Positions 26,627-34,161 of a stretch of DNA of 64,000 nucleotides are shown one piece after another. Origin of the DNA: Lachnospiraceae bacterium (GTDB lineage Bacteria; Bacillota; Clostridia; Lachnospirales; Lachnospiraceae); assembly GCA_910575565.1 (NCBI GenBank), contig CAJTFL010000013.1, positions 49,847 to 113,846 on the forward strand, given 5' to 3'. A program made the translations under genes and the position numbers. Position 1 is the first letter of the stretch. Every line of letters starts with the position of its first letter. The notes beneath the pieces are model-generated. The model had not been told where the DNA came from, did not search any database, and saw only the letters and a program-made list of their open reading frames with translations.

Positions 26627-27919
26627 ATGGAACAATATATCATGAAGGGCGGCAATCCCCTGGTAGGGGAGGTTACGATAAGCGGCGCAAAGAATGCGGC
26701 GCTGGGGATTTTGACAGCGGCGGTGATGACGGATGATGACGTGGTGGTGGAGAATCTGCCTGATGTGCGGGATATCAATGTGATGCTGGAGGCTATCCAG
26801 GAGATCGGGGCCAGCGTGACCCGGATCGACCGCCATACGGTAAGGATTAATGGTTCAGAGATTGGGGAGGTGTCGGTAGATGATGAGTATATCCGCAGGA
26901 TCAGGGCGTCTTATTATTTTATCGGCGCCCTTTTAGGCAAGTATAAAAGCGCCCAGGTTCCCCTCCCGGGGGGCTGCAATATCGGGAGCAGGCCGATCGA
27001 TCTCCATCTAAAGGGGTTCCGTGCCCTGGGGGCGGAGATTACCGTGGAGCGGGGGGCGGTGGTGGCTCATGCCATCGATCTGGTGGGAGCCCATATTTAT
27101 TTGGACAAGGTTTCCGTGGGCGCCACCATTAATGTGATGATGGCGGCTACCCTGGCAGAGGGGCGGACCATCATCGAGAACGCGGCCAAGGAGCCCCATG
27201 TGGTGGACGTGGCCAATTTCCTAAACAGCATGGGGGCGAACATCAAGGGCGCAGGGACGGATATTATCCGCATCCGCGGGGTAAGGAAGCTCCACGGCAC
27301 GGAATATTCCATTATTCCCGATCAGATTGAGGCAGGGACGTTTATGTGCGCTGCCGCCATTACCCGCGGGGATGTGATGGTGAAAAATGTGATCCCCAAG
27401 CACCTGGAGGCTATTTCCGCCAAGCTTACGGAAATTGGCTGCGAGGTGATTGAGTTTGACGATGCGGTGCGGGTGGTGGGGAAGCCTTCCCAGTACCATA
27501 CTAATATCAATACCCTCCCGTATCCCGGCTTCCCTACGGATATGCAGCCCCAGATCACGGTGACGCTGGCTCTGGCCAGGGGAACCAGCATCGTGACGGA
27601 AAGCATCTTTGAGAACCGGTTTAAGTATGTGGATGAGTTGGCCCGGATGGGCAGCAACATTAAAGTGGAAGGAAACGTGGCGGTGATCGACGGGGTGAAG
27701 GGCTTTTCCGGCGCTTCCGTGAACGCCCCGGATCTGCGGGCAGGGGCGGCCCTGGTGATCGCTGGCTTGGCTGCCGACGGGTATACCACGGTGGATGAGA
27801 TTGGCTATATCCAGAGAGGGTACGAATGCTTTGAGGAAAAGCTAAAGGCTCTTGGGGCAGTGATTGAGAAAGTGGATTCGGAAAAGGAAGCCCAGAAGTT
27901 TAAGCTGCAGGCAGGGTAA
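26627..27919 (+). CDS. murA: UDP-N-acetylglucosamine 1-carboxyvinyltransferase
   Basis: A 430-residue EPSP-synthase-fold enzyme that transfers enolpyruvate to UDP-GlcNAc, the first committed step of peptidoglycan synthesis. The GAKNAALG motif, the loop PLPGGCNIGSRP with active-site Cys117 (fosfomycin target) and the FPTDMQPQ motif are intact. ATG 26627 follows GAGGTG. It is a monocistronic gene closed by a hairpin at 27926-27965. Confidence 0.96.
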   Translation: MEQYIMKGGNPLVGEVTISGAKNAALGILTAAVMTDDDVVVENLPDVRDINVMLEAIQEIGASVTRIDRHTVRINGSEIGEVSVDDEYIRRIRASYYFIGALLGKYKSAQVPLPGGCNIGSRPIDLHLKGFRALGAEITVERGAVVAHAIDLVGAHIYLDKVSVGATINVMMAATLAEGRTIIENAAKEPHVVDVANFLNSMGANIKGAGTDIIRIRGVRKLHGTEYSIIPDQIEAGTFMCAAAITRGDVMVKNVIPKHLEAISAKLTEIGCEVIEFDDAVRVVGKPSQYHTNINTLPYPGFPTDMQPQITVTLALARGTSIVTESIFENRFKYVDELARMGSNIKVEGNVAVIDGVKGFSGASVNAPDLRAGAALVIAGLAADGYTTVDEIGYIQRGYECFEEKLKALGAVIEKVDSEKEAQKFKLQAG

Positions 27920-27925
27920 TTATTA

Positions 27926-27965
27926 GCCGCCCTCGCTGTTGTGAGAAATCAACAGCGAGGGCGGC
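27926..27965. terminator. Hairpin after murA, probable terminator
   Basis: GCCGCCCTCGCTGTTG (27926-27941) pairs perfectly with 27950-27965, 16 bp around an 8-nt loop, but only TATAT follows. It separates murA from the convergent GH32 gene. Confidence 0.7.
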
Positions 27966-28050
27966 TATATGTTGGTGCAAAAGTTGTGTTCAGCCTGCGC
28001 CATCTGCAAAATCGCGCCTTACGGCGTTTGGCGCTGGCCGAGGGATTTTA

Positions 28051-29535
28051 TTAAAGTTCATACTTCACCACATCTATCTCAGCCGTCCCATTGGCGAAGA
28101 AGGAGATCCCGTCCGCCCCCGGATCGGTATACATGGTGGCCGACAGCACTTGTTCCCCGTCATTGACGAAGACTTCCGCGCTGAAACGATCCAGGATGAC
28201 CCGTAGCTTCAGCTCGTTGCCCACAGGATTTACCAGGCTTCGGCGCTGATGGATGATGGCTCTTCTGGAGCCGGAGAACTTCCGGTCTATCTTTAGGATT
28301 GATTCATAGGGGCGGAAGCTTAAGGAGGTGTGGTATGTGTCATCCTGGGCAAAGCGGAGGGCGAATTTCTGGTACAGCTCCTGCCCTTCCTTCGGCCGGA
28401 TCTTCAGCTCCATATCTACTTTTCTTCCGCTGATCCCCTTAAGCGTTACCACTCCCGAGACGGTGACATTCGTATAGTTCACCTTATTGCGCCGCATATC
28501 TTCCAGTTCTCTTAAGGGTCTTTGGTACAATCTGCCGTTTTTTAAGAACAGCTCCCTTGGCAGGCTCATCTGGCCGAACCATGGCGCGTCTGGCGAACGC
28601 ATACTGCAGGAATCCCAGTTCTGCATCCAGCCGATCATGACCCGGCGGCCGTCTGGCGTAAGCACGGTCTGGGGTGCATAGAAGTCAATGCCGTAATCAA
28701 TGGACTGGTTGTGCGTCTCTTTAAATGTGCCGGATTCCTCATCATAATCCCCAATCAGGCAGAGGGTTCCGTTGCCGTTGTGGTATTCATATCCCTGGGG
28801 CAGCATATCCTGGGGGCTGGTAAGCAACACCCATTTTTCGTCCAGCGGGAAGAAATCCGGGCATTCCCACATCTTTCCGAAACGGTCGCGGTTGGCGGCC
28901 AGCACGCTCTTAAATTTCCAGGAAAACCCGTCGGGGCTGGTAAATAAAAGGATTTGCCCGCTTCCGTCCGCCGGGCGGTTTCCCGCGACGCAGGCGTAGG
29001 TTCCGTCGGCTTTCCTCCATATCTTGGGATCACGGAAGTCAAACCGGCTGCTGCCCTCCGGGATATCCCGTTCATCTAGTACGGGGTTTTGCCCGTATTT
29101 TTCGTAATCAATCCCATTCCCCACGGCAATGCACTGGGTCTGCACCTCCCGGTAGATATCCCGTTCCTGGTGCTCCTTCACCACGCCGGTGTACATCAGC
29201 AGCTGCCGTCCGTCCGGCAGTACCGTAGCGCCCCCGGAAAAGCATCCATCCTGGTCATAGGCTTCATCCGGCGCTAAGGCGCAGGGAAGATACTCCCAGT
29301 GGAGCAGATCGCTGCTTGCTGCGTGGCCCCAATGCATGGGCCCCCATTTTGATTCGTAAGGGTAATACTGGTAAAACAGATGATACCTGCCTTGGTAGTA
29401 AGAAAATCCATTAGGGTCGTTCATCCAGCCTGTACGCGGAGTCAGGTGGAAATCGGGACGCTCCCTTTCGCTGATTAATTTTTCAGAAACCTCTTCATAT
29501 TTTCGCGCTTCGCGCAATGTCTGACTGATCATCAT
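28051..29535 (-). CDS. GH32 sucrose-6-phosphate hydrolase / fructosidase
   Basis: A 494-residue cytoplasmic GH32 enzyme. Catalytic residues are Asp40 in WMNDPNG (nucleophile), Asp169 in FRDPK (transition-state stabiliser) and Glu224 in MWECPDFF (acid/base). The C-terminal beta-sandwich ends in DGISFFANGTAEID. It hydrolyses sucrose-6-phosphate, sucrose or short fructans. The double ATG at 29535 follows AAAGGAAG; the open frame beyond it has no homology. A decayed solute-binding protein gene lies just upstream in the same orientation, so the enzyme seems to have lost its transporter. Confidence 0.93.
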   Translation of the reverse strand: MMISQTLREARKYEEVSEKLISERERPDFHLTPRTGWMNDPNGFSYYQGRYHLFYQYYPYESKWGPMHWGHAASSDLLHWEYLPCALAPDEAYDQDGCFSGGATVLPDGRQLLMYTGVVKEHQERDIYREVQTQCIAVGNGIDYEKYGQNPVLDERDIPEGSSRFDFRDPKIWRKADGTYACVAGNRPADGSGQILLFTSPDGFSWKFKSVLAANRDRFGKMWECPDFFPLDEKWVLLTSPQDMLPQGYEYHNGNGTLCLIGDYDEESGTFKETHNQSIDYGIDFYAPQTVLTPDGRRVMIGWMQNWDSCSMRSPDAPWFGQMSLPRELFLKNGRLYQRPLRELEDMRRNKVNYTNVTVSGVVTLKGISGRKVDMELKIRPKEGQELYQKFALRFAQDDTYHTSLSFRPYESILKIDRKFSGSRRAIIHQRRSLVNPVGNELKLRVILDRFSAEVFVNDGEQVLSATMYTDPGADGISFFANGTAEIDVVKYEL

Positions 29536-29630
29536 GATTTCTTCCTTTCTTAAGCTATGCTGGCTGGACGAAGGAGTCTGCCTGGCGGAGGGCATGCCTT
29601 AAGATATGCCTTCCGGGGTTTTGCGCCGGA

Positions 29631-29990
29631 TTACTTTCCGGATTCGTTTCGGGCGATGCTGGCGTTATACAAATCCAGATATTTCTGGAGCAGTTCCAGG
29701 TATTCGCTTAAGCCGTATGCCTCCAGCTTATCCACATATTTATCCCAATCCAATCCAATTCTTGTTTGCCTCCCCGTAGCCTTCGACGCAGCCGTTGTTC
29801 AGGATGGACGGATCCTGGCCGCCGTCGTTGACGATGCAGGATAAGGGGATGATTGCGCCGTACCTCCGTATTTTAGCAGATTGCTGTCCGTAAATCCAGC
29901 GGAAAAAATAAAATCGGTCAGTTCGCCTGCCCCGTCCGCATCCGCCTTTCTGTCAAATCTCTCCGCTCCCTGCACCTTTCTTTGCATACG
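29631..29990 (-). pseudogene. Remnant of an extracellular solute-binding protein (C-terminal part)
   Basis: Reading leftward, fragments in different frames give a recognisable order: TDFIFSAGFTDSNLLKYGG, then IPLSCIVNDGGQDPSILNNG with GCVEGYGEANKNWIGL, then DWDKYVDKLEAYGLSEYL and LELLQKYLDLYNASIARNES ending GK-stop at 29631. These are typical C-terminal segments of Lachnospiraceae sugar-binding lipoproteins. At least two frame changes separate them and the first three quarters of the gene are absent. It lies 95 bp upstream of the GH32 gene. Confidence 0.72.
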
Positions 29991-30303
29991 CTTTTTTAAA
30001 GCCTCTCCCTTTTTGAATTGTGCATTTGTAAAAATGTTGTTTTTGTTTCTTCAAGATTTGTATATTGCATTTATACCATCATTTTTACATTAAGTCAATA
30101 TATTTTTACTATTTGCACATATTATCTTTTGCGTTTTCTTTCCGGTGTACATCCTAAACAAGTTTTTGCTGATATTTTCTTTTAGAAAGAAAAAATTTTG
30201 AAAAACCGCTGTTTTCTCGCCCATATCCGCATCTATGGATTCAAAAAAATGTTTCTCTTTATCCGTTAAATTTTCCGGTTTTCTGGAAGTGCCGCGAAAA
30301 TGC

Positions 30304-30332
30304 TTGACAGCTTTGGCGAAATCGATTAAGAT
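30304..30332 (+). promoter_or_regulatory. metK promoter
   Basis: TTGACA (30304-30309), 17-bp spacer, TAAGAT (30327-30332). It starts transcription about 30 nt before the SAM riboswitch. Confidence 0.85.
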
Positions 30333-30368
30333 GAAAGAGTAAAGAAAAACAGAAAAGTTCGTTAATAT

Positions 30369-30554
30369 CCCTTATTCAGAGTGATGGAGATACAAAGGAT
30401 CTGTGAAGTCACGGCAACCCCGCTTAAAGGGGCTGGAACGGTAGGTTCCGGCAGGCAGGAGCGGAAGGTGCCAACCTGAGCGAGGGCAGGAGGCGTTTCC
30501 CGCTGCAAGGCTTGCCTTGGCGGAGAGGTCTGCTGCGCATCGAGCAATAAGAGG
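30369..30554 (+). promoter_or_regulatory. SAM-I (S-box) riboswitch aptamer
   Basis: The leader holds the S-box core in order: TTATTCAGAGTGATGGAG, CTGTGAAGTCACGGCAACC, AAGGTGCCAACCTGAGCGAG, and the closing AATAAGAGG. P1 pairs CTTATT (30371-30376) with AATAAG (30546-30551). The arm between GAGCGAG and the closing P1 strand is long (about 65 nt with extra pairing), making the aptamer larger than usual. When SAM is abundant it should favour the terminator at 30575 and turn off metK. Confidence 0.92.
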
Positions 30555-30574
30555 ATTTGAATGTACATACTTTC

Positions 30575-30606
30575 AAGTCCGCCTATATGCGGGCTTTTCT
30601 TTTTAT
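30575..30606 (+). terminator. Riboswitch-controlled terminator
   Basis: AAGTCCGC (30575-30582) pairs with GCGGGCTT (30589-30596), followed by TTTCTTTTT. It is the expression platform of the SAM-I riboswitch. Confidence 0.88.
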
Positions 30607-30614
30607 CATTTTAC

Positions 30615-30659
30615 GTAACGGTTTAGACGGGACATCTTCTTGACCGTCTGAACTGTTGC
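30615..30659. repeat. REP-like palindrome, copy C (inverted)
   Basis: GTAACGGTTTAGACGG ... CCGTCTGAACTGTTGC around the loop GACATCTTCTTGA, which is the reverse complement of the loop of the copies at 12372 and 16110. It is inserted between the riboswitch terminator and metK, inside the metK leader. Confidence 0.78.
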
Positions 30660-30695
30660 CATTTTACCAGTACAGGGAATATAAGGAGGAAAATC

Positions 30696-31883
30696 ATGGA
30701 GAAATTACTTTTCACTTCGGAGTCGGTAACGGAAGGCCATCCGGACAAAATGTGCGATCAGATTTCGGATGCGGTGCTGGATGCTATGCTGCAGCAGGAT
30801 CCCATGAGCCGCGTAGCCTGCGAGACGGCGATTACCACCGGGCTGGTTTTGGTGATGGGAGAAATTACTACCAAGGCTTATGTGGATTTGCAGAAGGTAG
30901 TGCGGGAAACCATCCGGGAAATTGGGTACGATCGCGCAGAGTACGGTTTTGACTGCAATACCTGCGGGGTAATCACCGCCATAGATGAGCAGTCCACGGA
31001 TATTGCCATGGGCGTGGACAAGGCGCTGGAGGCGAAGGAGAACCGGATGTCCGAGGAAGAGCTGGCTGCCATCGGCGCCGGGGATCAGGGCATGATGTTC
31101 GGCTTTGCTTCCAATGAAACGGAAGAATATATGCCGTATCCCATTGCCCTGTCCCATAAGCTGGCCAGGAAGCTGGCTCAGGTGCGTAAGGACGGAATCC
31201 TTCCTTATCTGCGTCCCGACGGGAAAACGCAGGTGACGGTGGAATATGATGAGAATGGCAGGCCTGTTCGCCTGGATGCGGTAGTGCTTTCCACCCAGCA
31301 CAGCGATGATGTTACCCAGGAGCAGATCCACGCCGATATTAAAAAGTATGTGTTTGACGAGGTGATCCCCGGGGAATTGGTGGATCAGGATACTAAGTTT
31401 TATATTAATCCTACCGGGCGCTTCGTGATCGGCGGCCCCCATGGGGACAGCGGCGTAACTGGCCGGAAGATTATCGTGGATACATACGGCGGCTATGCCC
31501 GCCATGGCGGCGGTGCTTTTTCCGGGAAGGACTGCACGAAGGTAGACCGTTCCGCGGCCTATGCTGCCCGCTACGTGGCGAAAAATATTGTGGCGGCGGG
31601 ATTGGCGGATAAATGCGAGATTCAGCTTTCCTATGCCATTGGTGTGGCACAGCCCACATCCGTCATGGTAGATACCTTTGGCACAGGCAGGGTGGGGAAT
31701 GAGAAGCTGGTGGAGGTAATCCGCGAAAACTTTGACCTTCGCCCGGCAGGGATTATCAAGATGCTGGATTTAAGGCGGCCTATCTATAAGCAGACGGCGG
31801 CTTACGGGCATTTTGGGAGGAATGATTTGGATCTGCCCTGGGAGAAATTAGATAAGGTGGAAGTGCTGAGGAAGTATTTGTAA
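30696..31883 (+). CDS. metK: S-adenosylmethionine synthetase
   Basis: A 395-residue MetK that makes SAM from methionine and ATP. Signatures include the N-terminal [12 protein letters not shown], the [10 protein letters not shown] hexapeptide region and the P-loop-like [23 protein letters not shown] precedes the ATG. Transcription is controlled by the SAM-I riboswitch upstream, a direct feedback on the product. Together with luxS (36248) it indicates an active SAM/AI-2 detoxification cycle. Confidence 0.98.
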   Translation: MEKLLFTSESVTEGHPDKMCDQISDAVLDAMLQQDPMSRVACETAITTGLVLVMGEITTKAYVDLQKVVRETIREIGYDRAEYGFDCNTCGVITAIDEQSTDIAMGVDKALEAKENRMSEEELAAIGAGDQGMMFGFASNETEEYMPYPIALSHKLARKLAQVRKDGILPYLRPDGKTQVTVEYDENGRPVRLDAVVLSTQHSDDVTQEQIHADIKKYVFDEVIPGELVDQDTKFYINPTGRFVIGGPHGDSGVTGRKIIVDTYGGYARHGGGAFSGKDCTKVDRSAAYAARYVAKNIVAAGLADKCEIQLSYAIGVAQPTSVMVDTFGTGRVGNEKLVEVIRENFDLRPAGIIKMLDLRRPIYKQTAAYGHFGRNDLDLPWEKLDKVEVLRKYL

Positions 31884-32214
31884 GGAAATAGTTCAGCCAG
31901 TCAGAATCGCAGGGGTAAAAATCGTGCTCGCGCGAATTTTCATCCATTGATTTTGAATGGGGGGGCGTCCGTTTATAAGCAAATGTAAACGATAAACAAA
32001 AGGCTGCCGTGCCAATGATTGGAAAATCAGAGGGCCGGCAGTCCTTTGCTTTGCCTGTAGGTTTTTGCGTGTATAATGCTTTATCCAGTGATGCCGTACA
32101 ATTTACAGATTATTTAGTGGAAATTATTAATTCTGCATCGGACTTGCAATCAAGGAGGATTCTATCCGGAAACCAGTTAATGCCGGGTATGCAAAGGGCA
32201 TGGGGAGAGTAAGC
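31884..32214. other. Gap after metK with no supported gene
   Basis: This 331-bp stretch holds one hairpin (31998-32047) and AT-rich sequence. An open frame at 32009-32212 has no ribosome binding site or recognisable protein features, and the region looks non-coding. Confidence 0.5.
31998..32047 (+). terminator. Possible metK terminator
   Basis: AAAAGGCTGCCG (31998-32009) pairs with CCGGCAG-TCCTTT (32035-32047) with one bulge and a long loop. The T-tract is short, so confidence is low. Confidence 0.4.
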
Positions 32215-32772
32215 TTATAGACTGCCTTCTCCCAGCGTATCCATGATTGCCTGGCGGTATTCCTTGTGGTGTGGCATCCCCCCTCCCAGGCCTCCCAGCT
32301 TTGGAAGCAAAAGCTTGAAATGGCTTCCGTTTTCCATGGTGATGGAGCATTTGACGGATCCCATCCATCCCTTTTTCATTTCACAGTCTTGGATATGGGA
32401 TAGCGGAAAACAAGTCCCAATATCAGCAAGCAATAGCTCTGAGGAAACTTCCTGTATGTCCGTGCCGTTTGTAATGATCCCATCATCAAATTCATAGAAG
32501 TAACTGCTTCGCTCACATTGGGCGATAACCAAAAATGACTGGGTAATGCCCAGGTAAATATCGTCCGCAGAATGTTTTTTCTTAGTCAATGAAATTATCC
32601 TTCCATTTGGGTTTGGGATCAGCCGATCTTCTGCCAGGATACACCTCCCAAAAGTCCCCTTTATGTCTATTTCTTTCGATATGGCGTGTATGCCCGCCAG
32701 CAGCGTTTCCCCGTTAGGGATATGCGCATCTAAAGCCTGCCGCATATTCATTTCATCAAAAATATCAGGCAT
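32215..32772 (-). CDS. Hypothetical protein, possibly PH-like
   Basis: A 185-residue soluble protein that I do not recognise. It has no signal peptide or membrane segment. The pattern of alternating strands (GTFGRCILAEDRLI, GRIISLTKK, IYLGITQSFLVIAQ, SYFYEFDD, VKCSITMENGSHFKLLLPK) with a closing helix is what small bacterial PH-like domains look like, but this is a guess. ATG 32772 follows AGGAGGGGTTATT; an ATG 21 bp upstream is less well placed. No operon partner. Confidence 0.75.
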   Translation of the reverse strand: MPDIFDEMNMRQALDAHIPNGETLLAGIHAISKEIDIKGTFGRCILAEDRLIPNPNGRIISLTKKKHSADDIYLGITQSFLVIAQCERSSYFYEFDDGIITNGTDIQEVSSELLLADIGTCFPLSHIQDCEMKKGWMGSVKCSITMENGSHFKLLLPKLGGLGGGMPHHKEYRQAIMDTLGEGSL

Positions 32773-32893
32773 AATAACCCCTCCTATATTCATTTTTGGT
32801 GAGCTTCCTAAAATTATAACATATAGGCTATGCCATGTCTACATTCCTGCCCAAGGGTTTAGTCCACATAGGATTTAACTGCGCTCCGATAGA

Positions 32894-32927
32894 AAAAATT
32901 TCCTGCGAATAATCGCGGGAAATTTTT
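32894..32927. terminator. Strong hairpin between divergent genes
   Basis: AAAAATTTCCTGCGA (32894-32908) pairs with TCGCGGGAAATTTTT (32913-32927) with one G:T and a 4-nt loop. A runs before and T runs after make it a bidirectional terminator. Its position between two divergent genes is odd, since no annotated transcript needs it. Confidence 0.75.
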
Positions 32928-32968
32928 CTTCCCTTTTAACAGGGGGGATGATATAATTTACAGTGAAA

Positions 32969-33234
32969 GCCCCGGACGGCATCCGCAGAAGGGGAAGAGC
33001 TTGCTCGTCCCCTTCTGCGGATATTGTCCGGGCAAGTAAGGATGAGCAAGGAGGCCGCAGGCCGTATTGCGAATACTTACGGCGATTGCGGAAGCAATCG
33101 GCTTTCACGGACAGAGGCCGTCAAAAGAAACGCTTAAGAGCCCCGGACGGCATCCGCAGAAGGGGAAGAGCTCGCTCGTCCCCTTCTGCGGATATTGTCC
33201 GGGCAAGTAAGGATGAGCAAGGAGGCCGCAGGCC
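32969..33234. repeat. Duplicated 95-nt hairpin element with structured spacer
   Basis: Copies at 32969-33063 and 33140-33234 differ at one base. Each begins with a long inverted repeat: CCCGGACGGCATCCGCAGAA pairs with the segment ending GGATATTGTCCGGG (first copy 32971-33032), followed by GCAAGTAAGGATGAGCAAGG and AGGCCGCAGGCC. The spacer 33064-33139 has two further perfect small hairpins (GTATT/AATAC and CGATTGC/GCAATCG). A TATAAT at 32952-32957 would start a rightward transcript at the first copy. Confidence 0.85.
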
Positions 33235-33268
33235 CTAAAAAGCATCAGCAGAATTGGAGAGAGCAAAG

Positions 33269-34054
33269 GTGAAAAAATTAATATCCTGGAATGTAAACGG
33301 CCTGCGGGCCTGCGTAGGAAAAGGATTTATGGATTATATGAAGGAGGCGGATGCGGATATTTTCTGCATCCAGGAAAGCAAGCTGCAGGAAGGCCAGATT
33401 GAACTGGAGCTTCCCGGGTATCACCAATATTGGAATTACGCCGAGAAAAAAGGCTATTCTGGAACAGCTCTGTTTTCCAAGGAAGAGCCTATTTGTGTGG
33501 CTTACGGCCTGGGGCTGGAAGAGCATGACCGTGAAGGCCGGGTGATCACGGCGGAGTTTCCAGGCTATTATGTTGTCACCTGCTATACGCCTAATTCCCA
33601 GGAAGGCCTGGCAAGGCTTTCCTACCGGATGGAATGGGAGGATGCTTTCCGGAATTACCTTATCAGGCTGGATCAGGCAAAGCCGGTAATTTTTTGCGGC
33701 GACTTAAATGTGGCGCATCAGGAAATCGATCTGAAAAACCCGAAAACCAATCGGAAAAACGCCGGTTTTACCGATGAAGAAAGGGGAAAGTTTACCCAGC
33801 TTTTAAGTGCCGGTTTTTTGGACACGTTCCGCTATTTTTACCCAGATCAGAAGGATGTTTATTCCTGGTGGTCTTACCGTTTTTCCGCCCGGGCAAAGAA
33901 TGCAGGGTGGCGGATTGACTATTTTTGCGTGTCGGAGCGGCTAAAGGACAAGCTTTTAGGGGCGGCGATCCATACGGAAATCATGGGGTCGGATCATTGC
34001 CCAGTGGAGCTTTGCATAGAAGATGGAAAAATATCCCAAGGAACTTTGGCATAA
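33269..34054 (+). CDS. Exodeoxyribonuclease III
   Basis: A 261-residue EEP-fold AP endonuclease/3'-5' exonuclease. Motifs are in order: [15 protein letters not shown] (metal-binding Glu), YTPNS, GDLNVAH (Asp/Asn), [18 protein letters not shown] and the closing GSDHCPV with the catalytic Asp-His pair. It repairs abasic sites in DNA. The GTG at 33269 fits both the GGAGAG ribosome binding site and the conserved (M)[10 protein letters not shown] start; TTG 33254 is an unlikely alternative. It lies 35 bp after the duplicated hairpin element. Confidence 0.94.
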   Translation: MKKLISWNVNGLRACVGKGFMDYMKEADADIFCIQESKLQEGQIELELPGYHQYWNYAEKKGYSGTALFSKEEPICVAYGLGLEEHDREGRVITAEFPGYYVVTCYTPNSQEGLARLSYRMEWEDAFRNYLIRLDQAKPVIFCGDLNVAHQEIDLKNPKTNRKNAGFTDEERGKFTQLLSAGFLDTFRYFYPDQKDVYSWWSYRFSARAKNAGWRIDYFCVSERLKDKLLGAAIHTEIMGSDHCPVELCIEDGKISQGTLA

Positions 34055-34161
34055 TGTCAATGAGGCAGCACACTGGGATAAGCGCATTGTGAGAATACTG
34101 GACAGATGCCATGAACGATAAGATCAAACATAAGGACAGATGAGAAGGGAGGCAAGAGGGT

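Noticed and set aside
27966..28045. Similarity between CGCCATCTGC...GCGCC...GGCG sequence here and the interior of the element at 528-689
   Set aside because: The match is short and gapped and the terminal repeats are absent, so shared ancestry is not supported by eye.
30100..30365. Long minus-strand open frame upstream of metK
   Set aside because: It has no usable start with a ribosome binding site, is AT-rich low-complexity, and overlaps the metK promoter and riboswitch on the other strand.
32009..32212. 67-codon plus-strand frame after metK
   Set aside because: No ribosome binding site, it starts inside a hairpin, and the product has no recognisable feature.
32963..33238. 91-codon frame with an internal peptide repeat (APDGIRRRGRA...)
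   Set aside because: The peptide repeat is just the translation of the duplicated 95-nt hairpin element, and there is no good ribosome binding site; such frames are commonly mis-annotated over non-coding repeats.
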